NCBI GenBank assembly: GCA_937982425.1
Contig: CALJLT010000009.1
Span: forward strand, 1-64,000
Length of the DNA stretch: 64,000 bases
Direction of reading: 5' to 3'
From: an uncultured archaeon
Lineage (GTDB): Archaea; Nanobdellota; Nanobdellia; Pacearchaeales; GW2011-AR1
Part shown: positions 1 through 6,267 of the stretch, piece after piece
How the letters are laid out: every line of letters begins with the position of its first letter
Numbering within the stretch: the first letter of the stretch is position 1
Made by a program: the position numbers and the translations under genes
The notes under the pieces: generated by a model
What the model was told of the DNA's origin: nothing
Database searches by the model: none
What the model saw: only the letters and a program-made list of their open reading frames with translations

Positions 1-13
1 TTATTTTTTTTTT

Positions 14-71
14 AATGATAAGGCGAACTACGAGATCTACACTCTTTCCCTACACGACGCTCTTCCGATCT
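14..71 (+). other. Illumina P5/Read 1 adapter contamination at contig end
   Basis: These 58 bases match the 58-nt TruSeq universal adapter end to end. The 3' half (Read 1 primer, ending CTCTTCCGATCT) is perfect, and the 5' P5 half has four mismatches. It is preceded by a short T-rich tract and is followed at once by ordinary AT-rich archaeal sequence. It is not biological and should be trimmed. Confidence 0.97.
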
Positions 72-89
72 AAATATAACCTAAAAAAC

Positions 90-97
90 TTTATAAC
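90..97 (+). promoter_or_regulatory. TATA box of the first gene
   Basis: TTTATAAC is centred about 25 nt before the ATG at 119. This is the spacing seen across the window for leaderless archaeal transcripts, and it supports that ATG as the true start even though the contig end lies just upstream. Confidence 0.55.
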
Positions 98-118
98 CTA
101 AAGAAACCTTTTCTATTT

Positions 119-928
119 ATGATAAGAAATGTTTTAGAAATAAAAGAAAAAATAATAAATTTTTTAGAAAAAAATGGACCAACAATACCTATTTATATCT
201 CTAGAGAAATTGGTATGGATTTAATGTTTACTTCTGCATTTTTATCTGAATTAATTTCTGAAAAAAGAATAAAATCCACTTATCTTAGAGTTGGGAGCTC
301 TGCGATTTACTTTTTAGAGGGGCAAGAAGAAAAATTAGAAAGTTTTTCAGAACACTTAAAATCAAAAGAAAAAGAAGCTTATGAAAAATTAAAAAAAGAA
401 AGATTTTTGCAAGATGATGATCAAGAACCTGCTTTGAGAATTGCGTTAAATTCAATCAAAGATTTTGCAATTCCCATTAAAAAAGAAAATAATAAATTAA
501 TTTGGAAATATTTCTTAGAAAAAGATTCTTCTAAACAAAAAGAAGACAAAATTGAAAAAGTAAAAAAATTAAAAAATGAAAAAAAATTTCCTGAAAAAAA
601 GAAAAAAGAAAAAAAAACATCCGAAAAAAAAGAGGAAAAGTTCCTAGAAACAATAAAAGAAAAATTAAAAGAAAATAATGAAGAAATTGAAGAAATCATG
701 GGATTAAATAAAGATATGATAATCTTAAGAGTAATCAAAGGAAAAAATAAAAGAATATTAATTGTTCTAAATAAAAAATTAATTTCCGAAAAAGACATTT
801 TAAATATTTTTAAAAGAGTCGAGAATTTAGAGGAAAAATATTCTATTTTAATTAAAGGGGAACCTTCAAAAAAAATAAAAACCTTGTTTAATGCATTCAA
901 AAATCTAGAATCTATTGAATCTACATAA
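119..928 (+). CDS. Winged-helix-like hypothetical protein with Lys-rich linker
   Basis: This 269-residue protein is not recognised as a named family. Residues about 5-70 look like a winged-helix domain: a helical start, then a segment resembling a recognition helix, then a strand region around SAIYFLEGQE. Residues about 145-185 are a low-complexity Lys/Glu linker. The last 80 residues form a mixed alpha/beta region with a strand-rich stretch (MIILRVIKGKNKRILIVLN). It lies just upstream of eS17 on the same strand, which hints at a nucleic-acid or translation-linked role, but that is inference. A long antisense reading frame here is a by-product of the AAA-rich coding strand. Confidence 0.75.
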   Translation: MIRNVLEIKEKIINFLEKNGPTIPIYISREIGMDLMFTSAFLSELISEKRIKSTYLRVGSSAIYFLEGQEEKLESFSEHLKSKEKEAYEKLKKERFLQDDDQEPALRIALNSIKDFAIPIKKENNKLIWKYFLEKDSSKQKEDKIEKVKKLKNEKKFPEKKKKEKKTSEKKEEKFLETIKEKLKENNEEIEEIMGLNKDMIILRVIKGKNKRILIVLNKKLISEKDILNIFKRVENLEEKYSILIKGEPSKKIKTLFNAFKNLESIEST

Positions 929-965
929 TGAAAAGCTTTAAAAAAGAAATAAGTCACAAATAAAC

Positions 966-1172
966 ATGGGAAAAATAAAATCAAAGCAAGTTAAAAGAGG
1001 GGCACACCAACTTTTAGATGAAGGAGTTCCTTTTAGTCAAGACTTTTCTAAAAATAAAAAGATATTGGGAAAAGAAATGCCTTCAAAAAAAATGAGAAAC
1101 AAAATGGCAGGATATCTTTCTAGATTTATGAAACAAAGGAAAAAAGAAGTAGAAGAACTAAAAACAGAATAA
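966..1172 (+). CDS. rps17e: 30S ribosomal protein eS17
   Basis: This 68-residue protein matches archaeal eS17. It has a basic N-terminus (KSKQVKRGAHQLL), the DFSKNKKIL segment and the conserved core KKMRNKMAGYLSRFMKQRKK that contacts rRNA in the small subunit. Its length is typical of archaeal members (60-70 residues). A TATA-like CTTTAAAAA element about 27 nt before the ATG suggests its own leaderless promoter. tRNA-Met follows on the same strand. Confidence 0.9.
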   Translation: MGKIKSKQVKRGAHQLLDEGVPFSQDFSKNKKILGKEMPSKKMRNKMAGYLSRFMKQRKKEVEELKTE

Positions 1173-1217
1173 TTCTAAAAACTTAAAAACCTTTTAATTC
1201 TTTTTAAAATAACGAAA

Positions 1218-1291
1218 GGCTCCATAGCTCAGTTGATTAGAGCGCTGCTCTCATGAGGCAGAGGTCGGGAGTTTGAATCTCCCTGGAGCCA
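1218..1291 (+). tRNA. tRNA-Met (CAT), possibly tRNA-Ile2
   Basis: A full cloverleaf is visible. The acceptor stem GGCTCCA pairs with TGGAGCC, and the discriminator is A. The anticodon loop CTCATGA gives anticodon CAT, and a T-arm with GTTTGAATC follows. There is no encoded CCA and no intron. It lacks the A1-type start and the GC run of an archaeal initiator, so it is either elongator Met or the AUA-reading Ile2 tRNA with modified C34. The sequence alone does not decide. Confidence 0.93.
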
Positions 1292-1361
1292 TCAAAATAC
1301 AAAAAATAAAAATAAAAAAATAAAACTCTTTTTACCCAGGAAAGTTATTGAATATGAAAGA

Positions 1362-1433
1362 TTATTTCTTTTTCTTTTTAACAACTTTCTTCTTTGTAGC
1401 TTTTTTCTTTACAGCTTTTTTCTTTGCAACCAT
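1362..1433 (-). CDS. 23-residue Lys/Ala/Val peptide with strong Shine-Dalgarno
   Basis: The ORF encodes a 23-residue peptide made only of Met, Val, Ala, Lys and Thr, in a repeating pattern of KKK blocks separated by A/V/T pairs. AAAGGAGGAG lies 7 nt upstream of the ATG, one of the best ribosome binding sites in the window. Most neighbours are leaderless, so the site suggests real and probably strong translation. The composition resembles the C-terminal tails of histone H1-like or ribosomal proteins; a nucleic-acid-binding or charge-compaction role is a guess. It is too short for ordinary gene callers. Confidence 0.55.
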   Translation of the reverse strand: MVAKKKAVKKKATKKKVVKKKKK

Positions 1434-1440
1434 TTTTAAT

Positions 1441-1450
1441 CTCCTCCTTT
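1441..1450 (-). promoter_or_regulatory. Shine-Dalgarno site of the Lys-rich peptide
   Basis: On the minus strand this reads AAAGGAGGAG, ending 7 nt before the ATG at 1433. It is close to a perfect anti-SD complement and stands out because most genes here have no leader. The transcript therefore carries a real 5' UTR, perhaps starting from the TATA-like TTTTATAAGG further upstream. Confidence 0.6.
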
Positions 1451-1598
1451 TTTTATAGGACTTTCACTGAAAGAAATTCAGATAATTAAATGCCCTTATA
1501 AAAAAGTAAGAACAATTTCCTTTAAATATTTTTTTATTTTGTCAAAAAAATATTTTTTTATAAAAAAATAGATTATTTTTGTCGACGAGAAAAATAAT

Positions 1599-3026
1599 TT
1601 ATAATTCTTCAAAAGAAATTTCTTCAAAAATTAATTTTCTAAGGGTATCTCTTAAATCTTTGATTAAAATTCTTTTTTGTTCTTTAGAATTCCTTTCTCT
1701 TAATGTAACTGTTTTATCTTCAGATGTTTTATCGTCAATAGTTAAGCAAAAGGGGGTACCTATTTCATCATTACGAGCGTATCTTCTTCCAATAGAACCA
1801 GAACGATCATAACTAACATTCCATTCTTTTCTTAGATCTTTAACTATTTCATTTGCAATTTCCTCATATTCTTCTGATTTAATTATTGGAAAAACAGCAA
1901 CTTTAATCGGAGCTATTTTTGGATTAAAGTTTAAGAAAACATTTCCTTTATCGTCGGATGAGTAAGCCTCATAAAGTAAAACCAAAAGAGTTCTTTCTAC
2001 TCCAAAACTAGGTTCACAAATTACATTAGGCAAAAATTTATTGCCTGATTCTTCATCAAGCAAACTTAAATCTTTTTTTGAAAACTTTTGATGCTGACTC
2101 AAATCATAATCTCCTCTATCGGCAATTCCTATTAATTCTTTCCAACCAAAGGGGAAATTATATTCGATATCCCAACAATCCGTTGAATAATGAGCAAGTT
2201 CTTCTTTATCATGTTGCCTTAATCTAAAATTTTTTAAATCACAGCCCATGCTCTTAAACCAAAGAAGACATTGTCCAATCCAATAAGCATGCCAATCTTT
2301 TCTAATTATTTTATTATTGAATGCTTCAAATAAATTCATTTTAATTTCTTTCTTATTTCCAGAGGATAAAATAGAAATTTCTAAATTTGGGATTTCAAAA
2401 GGACATTTTTGTCTTGATTTTATAAAATATTCTATTTCCATCTGTTCAAACTCCCTGCATCTAAATAAAAAATTCCTTGGGGCTATCTCATTTCTAAATG
2501 ATTTTCCTATTTGAGCAATTCCAAAAGGAACTTTTAAACGAGAAAGAATAACCGATTCTTTGAAATTTGAAAAAATCAATTGAGCTGTTTCAGGACGAAG
2601 ATATCCTTCGCTATCTTCTCCAACTTTTGTTTTAAACATTAATTCAAAATCTCTAACAGAAGAAAAATCAAAGACCCCTCCACATTCACACTTAATTTTT
2701 CCAATTTCAGATTTGTCAATCTTACTAGGTTTTTTGCATTTTTTACATTTTACAAAAACATCACTAAAGTTTTCTAAATGACCCGAAGCCCTCCAAATCT
2801 GAGGGTGCGTTATAATAGAACCATCAATTTCGACAATTTCTTCTCGAGATTTAACAAAAAAATCAGACCAAGATTTTTTTATATTCTTCTTCAATTCATT
2901 ACCTAATTCAAGATAATCAAAAAACCCAGAAAAACCCCCATAAATTTCTCCAGAAGGTACAACAAATCCTTTCCTTTTACAAAATTTGGACATTTCATCG
3001 ATAGATAGCGTTTCTTTCTTCTCCAT
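1599..3026 (-). CDS. glyS: Glycyl-tRNA synthetase, class II archaeal/eukaryotic type
   Basis: This 475-residue enzyme charges tRNA-Gly with glycine. The N-terminus carries the GRS signature (SKFCKRKGFVVPSGEIYGG, then FFDYLELG), motif 2 has FRNEIAPRNFLFRCREFEQMEIEYF, and motif 3 has EPSFGVERTLLVLLYEAY. The C-terminal anticodon-binding domain (IAPIKVAVFPI, then YDRSGSIGRRYARNDEIGTPFC) is complete. A zinc-ribbon-like CKKCKKPSKIDKSEIGKIKC segment lies near residue 95. It is shorter than most archaeal GlyRS (about 570 residues), consistent with a reduced genome. A TATA-like TTTTAAATAA element sits about 27 nt before the ATG. Confidence 0.96.
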   Translation of the reverse strand: MEKKETLSIDEMSKFCKRKGFVVPSGEIYGGFSGFFDYLELGNELKKNIKKSWSDFFVKSREEIVEIDGSIITHPQIWRASGHLENFSDVFVKCKKCKKPSKIDKSEIGKIKCECGGVFDFSSVRDFELMFKTKVGEDSEGYLRPETAQLIFSNFKESVILSRLKVPFGIAQIGKSFRNEIAPRNFLFRCREFEQMEIEYFIKSRQKCPFEIPNLEISILSSGNKKEIKMNLFEAFNNKIIRKDWHAYWIGQCLLWFKSMGCDLKNFRLRQHDKEELAHYSTDCWDIEYNFPFGWKELIGIADRGDYDLSQHQKFSKKDLSLLDEESGNKFLPNVICEPSFGVERTLLVLLYEAYSSDDKGNVFLNFNPKIAPIKVAVFPIIKSEEYEEIANEIVKDLRKEWNVSYDRSGSIGRRYARNDEIGTPFCLTIDDKTSEDKTVTLRERNSKEQKRILIKDLRDTLRKLIFEEISFEEL

Positions 3027-3060
3027 AATTAAACAACTCTAAACCATTATTTAAAATTAT

Positions 3061-3474
3061 TTATTGCCCCAAGACCTTAATCAAAATTCTTTTTTCTCTT
3101 TGACCATCAAATTCTCCGTAAAAAATTTCCTCCCAAGGGCCTAATTCTAATTCAAAATCTTGTACAGAAACGACACACTCTCTCCCCATAATTGTTCTCC
3201 ATAAGTGGGCAAATCCATTATCTTCCCCAGTCCTGTTATGAAAATAATCTTTTCTCTTAGGAGCCAATTTCTCCAGCAATTCTTTAAAATCCTCTAGGAG
3301 ACCAGATTCATTATCATTAATAAAAATTGAAGAAGTTATGTGCATAGGATTAACCAAAACAAGACCATCTTGAACCCCCGATTCCTTAACAATTTTTTTA
3401 ACTATTTCAGTAATATGCACAAACTCTATTTTTTCCTTAGTATTGATTTTTATTTGTTTTGAATATACTATCAT
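3061..3474 (-). CDS. YjbQ/UPF0047 family protein
   Basis: This 137-residue protein belongs to the YjbQ (UPF0047) family; some members have thiamine-phosphate synthase side activity, but the cellular role is unsettled. Conserved elements visible are [41 protein letters not shown] and [22 protein letters not shown], including the family His and Glu residues. Length is normal. The start lies 10 nt after the 3' end of tRNA-Cys on the same strand. No TATA box is seen within 27 nt, where the tRNA itself lies, so the gene is probably expressed by read-through from the tRNA promoter. Confidence 0.9.
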   Translation of the reverse strand: MIVYSKQIKINTKEKIEFVHITEIVKKIVKESGVQDGLVLVNPMHITSSIFINDNESGLLEDFKELLEKLAPKRKDYFHNRTGEDNGFAHLWRTIMGRECVVSVQDFELELGPWEEIFYGEFDGQREKRILIKVLGQ

Positions 3475-3484
3475 TTTAAAAAAA

Positions 3485-3557
3485 AGCGCGGACCGGGACT
3501 CGAACCCGGGAAAATTCGCTCTGCAGGCGAACGCAGTAGCCGCTGTGCCATCCGCGC
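3485..3557 (-). tRNA. tRNA-Cys (GCA)
   Basis: Read on the minus strand, GCGCGGA at the 5' end pairs with TCCGCGC at the 3' end, followed by discriminator U, the identity base of tRNA-Cys. The anticodon loop CTGCAGA gives GCA. The T-arm has GGTTCGAGTCC. No intron and no encoded CCA. A T-run follows immediately and merges with the start of the YjbQ-type gene. Confidence 0.95.
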
Positions 3558-3589
3558 ATACTAATTCAATAAATTAAGAACTTTTAAAG

Positions 3590-4429
3590 TTATTCCCAAT
3601 AAAAATTTAAACCAGCAGCTTTTTTTATTAAGCCTTTTCTATCCTCAGGTATATCTTTTCTCTTAGAATTCTTCAAGTAATTTTTTATTTTCTTTTCTTT
3701 TTTTTCTAATGAAATATTCGGATTCGTGTGTGGACCTCCAATACACCCTCCTTCACAAAATAAACAATCAACAAATCTAATTTTAGATTTTTTATTTTTC
3801 AAAAATTTTTTGACGTTTTTTATTCCATCTATGCAAATAGATTCTTCTTTTTTAAGAACATTTTTTAGATGCGCTGTTTTAGAAAGAGCTCCACTTAGAG
3901 GGTATATTTTGGTATAATCGTTGTAAAATTTATCAAAAACTCTTTTTCTGGAAAACAAATTATAAAATATTTTATTTTTTTCGACTAATAATTTAAACTC
4001 CTTAAAATCTATAAAATAATCCACCTGTCCTCTTTCTTGGATTTCCAATTTTTTAAAATTACAGGGTGAAAGAAAAACCACCTTATGTTCGGGAAAATGT
4101 TTTTTGCAAATTTTTGCCATTGCAATCATTGGGCTATCTATCTTTATCAAATTGTTTCTAAATTCAGGAAAATTAGTTTTAACAAAAGAGACTATTCCTG
4201 GGCACGTAGAAGAAATAAAAAAACCTTTTTTATTTTTAAGGAGAGAATGATATTCTCTATTTATCATTTTAGCTCCAAATGTAACTTCTACTACCTTATC
4301 AAACCCCAATCTTTTTGCTTTATATATTATTTCTGAAGGACCAAAATCACAAATAAAACTAGGGGCAACCATTAAAATAAACTTTTCCTTAAGCGGAAAC
4401 TTAAATTTTAAAAAAGGATTCATTTTCAT
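3590..4429 (-). CDS. Compact [FeFe]-hydrogenase-like H-cluster domain protein
   Basis: This 279-residue protein matches the catalytic domain of [FeFe] hydrogenases (Fe_hyd_lg_C). P1 is SSTCPGIVSF (Cys76), P2 is SPCNFKKLE (Cys123) and P3 is CLFCEGGCIGG (Cys222, 225, 229). Cys76, 123, 225 and 229 align with the four H-cluster ligands (300, 355, 499, 503 of Clostridium CpI). The proton-relay Cys before the P1 ligand is Thr75. There is no N-terminal ferredoxin-like Fe-S domain, so the protein is only the H domain, like the very short hydrogenases reported from DPANN archaea. No maturation gene (hydE, hydF, hydG) is in the window. A Nar1-like Fe-S assembly role or a sensory role is also possible. 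The start is set by a TATA box 27 nt upstream. Confidence 0.82.
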   Translation of the reverse strand: MKMNPFLKFKFPLKEKFILMVAPSFICDFGPSEIIYKAKRLGFDKVVEVTFGAKMINREYHSLLKNKKGFFISSTCPGIVSFVKTNFPEFRNNLIKIDSPMIAMAKICKKHFPEHKVVFLSPCNFKKLEIQERGQVDYFIDFKEFKLLVEKNKIFYNLFSRKRVFDKFYNDYTKIYPLSGALSKTAHLKNVLKKEESICIDGIKNVKKFLKNKKSKIRFVDCLFCEGGCIGGPHTNPNISLEKKEKKIKNYLKNSKRKDIPEDRKGLIKKAAGLNFYWE

Positions 4430-4450
4430 TAAGATAATTAGAATGCAAAA

Positions 4451-4460
4451 CTTTTAAAGG
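4451..4460. promoter_or_regulatory. Near-palindromic TATA box placed for two divergent genes
   Basis: CTTTTAAAGG is nearly self-complementary. Its centre is about 27 nt from the hydrogenase-like ATG at 4429 on the minus strand and about 27 nt from the first base of tRNA-Arg at 4483 on the plus strand. One element could serve as the TBP site in both directions. Confidence 0.5.
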
Positions 4461-4482
4461 TTATGAAATAAAATAATTATAT

Positions 4483-4557
4483 GCTCCGGTAACTCAGCCT
4501 GGATAGAGTGTCAGCCTTCTAAGCTGAAAGTCGCAGGTTCAAATCCTGTCCGGGGCA
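4483..4557 (+). tRNA. tRNA-Arg (TCT)
   Basis: The acceptor stem GCTCCGG pairs with CCGGGGC through one T-G wobble, and the discriminator is A. The anticodon loop CTTCTAA gives TCT. The T-arm carries GGTTCAAATCC. No intron and no encoded CCA. It is convergent with RNase Z, whose stop codon is 5 nt away. Confidence 0.95.
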
Positions 4558-4562
4558 TTTTT

Positions 4563-5456
4563 TTAAATTTCTATCTTATCCAAATCCCTAGGCATTATTG
4601 TATCCTTAAAATTTTCCTTAACCTCTTGTAAAATTTCTTTAAAATTTTTTTCATGTCTAGAAGCAACATGGATTATTGCCAATTTTTTCACGTTAGCTTT
4701 TTTCGCAATCTTTGCAACTTGTTTGCTAGTTAAATGACCTTTCACCTTAGCTTCTTTTTCAAAAGAATCCATAAAAGTACATTCAGAAATAAGTAAATTT
4801 GAATTTTTAACAAAAGGGATTATCTTAGAATTTTCTCTTGTATCTGAAAGATAAGAAATTTTTAAATCATTTTCCTTAAAAGTCAAATCCTTTGCTTTAT
4901 ATTTTTTTCCTTCGACAAAGATATCTTTGCCTTCTTTTAAATCTCTTAAATATTTTCCGGAAGATAATTTTTCTTTTTTCATTTTTTCTTTATCTATTCT
5001 TCTTAATCCTTTTTTAACAAAACTATAAGCCAAACAAGGGATACCATGGTCCATTTTTTCTGCTTCAAGATAAAAAAATTCATTTTCAAAAAATTTTCCT
5101 TCAACTTCTTCTACAAAAATAGAATAATTTTTTTGGAAAGGAAATAGTTCAAGAAATTTATGGAACTTTTCTCTAGTTCCAGTAGGACCATAAATATATA
5201 GCGGTTTATTATGTCCGGAAGAAGATAAAGTTGAAATAAGGCCAATTATGCCTAAAACATGATCTCCATGCCAATGACTGATACAAATCCTAGTTACTTT
5301 TCCGGGGTTTAATCTTGCTTTCCTGAATTGCCTTTGAGTTCCTTCCCCACAATCAAATAAAATATTTTCTCCTTCATAATTTAACAAAACAGCAGAATGA
5401 TTTCTTTTTAAACTTGGAATTTGATCTCCGGTCCCTAAAAAAATTAAATTTACCAT
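4563..5456 (-). CDS. rnz: Ribonuclease Z (tRNA 3' processing)
   Basis: This 297-residue metallo-beta-lactamase-fold endonuclease trims the 3' trailer of precursor tRNAs. The zinc motif SHWHGDHVLG is intact, FLGTGDQIP and FDCGEGTQRQ form the classic N-terminus, and later ligands are in KMDHGIPCLAYSF, YLSDTR and KGHLTSKQVAKIA. A 16-residue upstream extension from a TTG codon exists, but the ATG at 5456 is preferred: the protein then begins MVNLIFLGTG as in the family, and a TTTAAAT element lies about 27 nt upstream. The gene is needed here because the tRNAs in this window lack encoded CCA. Confidence 0.96.
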   Translation of the reverse strand: MVNLIFLGTGDQIPSLKRNHSAVLLNYEGENILFDCGEGTQRQFRKARLNPGKVTRICISHWHGDHVLGIIGLISTLSSSGHNKPLYIYGPTGTREKFHKFLELFPFQKNYSIFVEEVEGKFFENEFFYLEAEKMDHGIPCLAYSFVKKGLRRIDKEKMKKEKLSSGKYLRDLKEGKDIFVEGKKYKAKDLTFKENDLKISYLSDTRENSKIIPFVKNSNLLISECTFMDSFEKEAKVKGHLTSKQVAKIAKKANVKKLAIIHVASRHEKNFKEILQEVKENFKDTIMPRDLDKIEI

Positions 5457-5561
5457 AATTAAAAATAACTTTGAGAATTTAAATAGGTTACTTAAAGTTA
5501 CCACTATTTAAGATTTCTTTAGAATTCTACCCCGGCGAAAAATCTTAAGGGTGAACGCCAA

Positions 5562-5807
5562 TTACCTAAGTGCAGTTGAAGCTGGAGAGATATAAATTAT
5601 GGTATCTCCACGAAGAAAAGTCAACCCCAAACTTTTTCTATGGGTTCCATTTTCCATTTCCTTTACATTATCCATAACTAAATTTATATGGATATCGAAA
5701 GCAAGAAGAGTACCAACGAACTCTTTATCTCCTTTCAACCGAACTAAAACCTCTTTACCTTTAGAATTATTCAATAAATCCAAAGGTCTTTCGATTCCGT
5801 TTGCCAT
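5562..5807 (-). CDS. Lsm/Sm-like RNA-binding protein
   Basis: This 81-residue archaeal Sm-like protein is expected to form a ring that binds U-rich RNA. The Sm1 motif (GKEVLVRLKGDKEFVGTLLAFDIHINLVMDN) and Sm2 motif (FLRGDTIIYIS) are both present. A TTTATAAAC TATA box about 27 nt before the ATG fits a leaderless transcript. It is divergent from eS8, with 97 bp between starts. The 105 bp between its stop and the RNase Z start include a small GC-richer patch of unknown meaning. Confidence 0.93.
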   Translation of the reverse strand: MANGIERPLDLLNNSKGKEVLVRLKGDKEFVGTLLAFDIHINLVMDNVKEMENGTHRKSLGLTFLRGDTIIYISPASTALR

Positions 5808-5874
5808 ATTGAATTTGAATAAATCTTGTTTATAAATTTTTGTATATAAACCGAAATAATAACGATAACCAAAA

Positions 5875-5883
5875 CTTTATAAA
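5875..5883 (+). promoter_or_regulatory. TATA box of eS8
   Basis: CTTTATAAA is centred about 26 nt before the ATG at 5905. It favours that ATG over an in-frame TTG at 5890, which would lie only 11 nt from the box. Confidence 0.6.
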
Positions 5884-5904
5884 CCAAAATTGAATTTCTG
5901 TTAC

Positions 5905-6267
5905 ATGAAATTAGGAAGAAAGATAACTGGCGGAAGGTATGTTAAAAGAAGTAAGAAAAAGAAAGACGAGAGACAAGGACAAAGAAGAATAGTTAAATTG
6001 GGAGAAGAAAAAAGAAAAACAAAAAGAATTAAAGGTGGGAACGTTAAAACATTTTTATTAAAAAGTAAGGAAATTAATTTAGAAGAAAACGGAAAAATAA
6101 AAAAAACTCAAATAAAAAATGTTATTGAAACTCCTTCAAATCGTTTCTTTGCGAGACAAAATATTTTAACAAAAGGAACTATAGTAGAAACAGAATTAGG
6201 TAAAGCAAAGATAACAAATAGGCCTTCTCAAGAGGGAAATATTAATGGAACTTTAATAAAAAATTAA
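5905..6267 (+). CDS. rps8e: 30S ribosomal protein eS8
   Basis: This 120-residue protein is archaeal eS8: KITGGRYVKRSKKKKDERQ at the N-terminus, TKRIKGGNVKTFLL in the middle, and NVIETPSNRFFARQNILTKGTIVETELGKAKITNRP at the C-terminus (two family hallmarks). The start at 5905 is chosen from the TATA spacing and because the family begins just before the GR.TGG motif. Its stop overlaps by 4 nt the stop of the convergent secreted-protein gene, an example of the tight packing here. Confidence 0.95.
   Translation: MKLGRKITGGRYVKRSKKKKDERQGQRRIVKLGEEKRKTKRIKGGNVKTFLLKSKEINLEENGKIKKTQIKNVIETPSNRFFARQNILTKGTIVETELGKAKITNRPSQEGNINGTLIKN

Noticed and set aside
1-71. Left-end sequence as a natural repeat or att-like element
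   Set aside because: The adapter match explains it fully.
421-984. 187-residue Phe/Ser-rich open frame on the minus strand opposite the first gene
   Set aside because: It is the complement of a Lys/Glu-rich coding strand (AAA gives Phe on the other strand) and has no recognisable domain. The plus-strand gene has a TATA box and leads into eS17.
5457-5504. Upstream start for RNase Z adding 16 residues
   Set aside because: It uses TTG or a non-standard position; the family begins with the MVNLIFLGTG segment and the TATA element fits the ATG at 5456.
5515-5561. GC-richer patch between the RNase Z start and the Lsm stop with a weak GGCG/CGCC pairing
   Set aside because: The stem is only four pairs with a long loop, and no C/D or H/ACA boxes are seen; not supported as an RNA gene.
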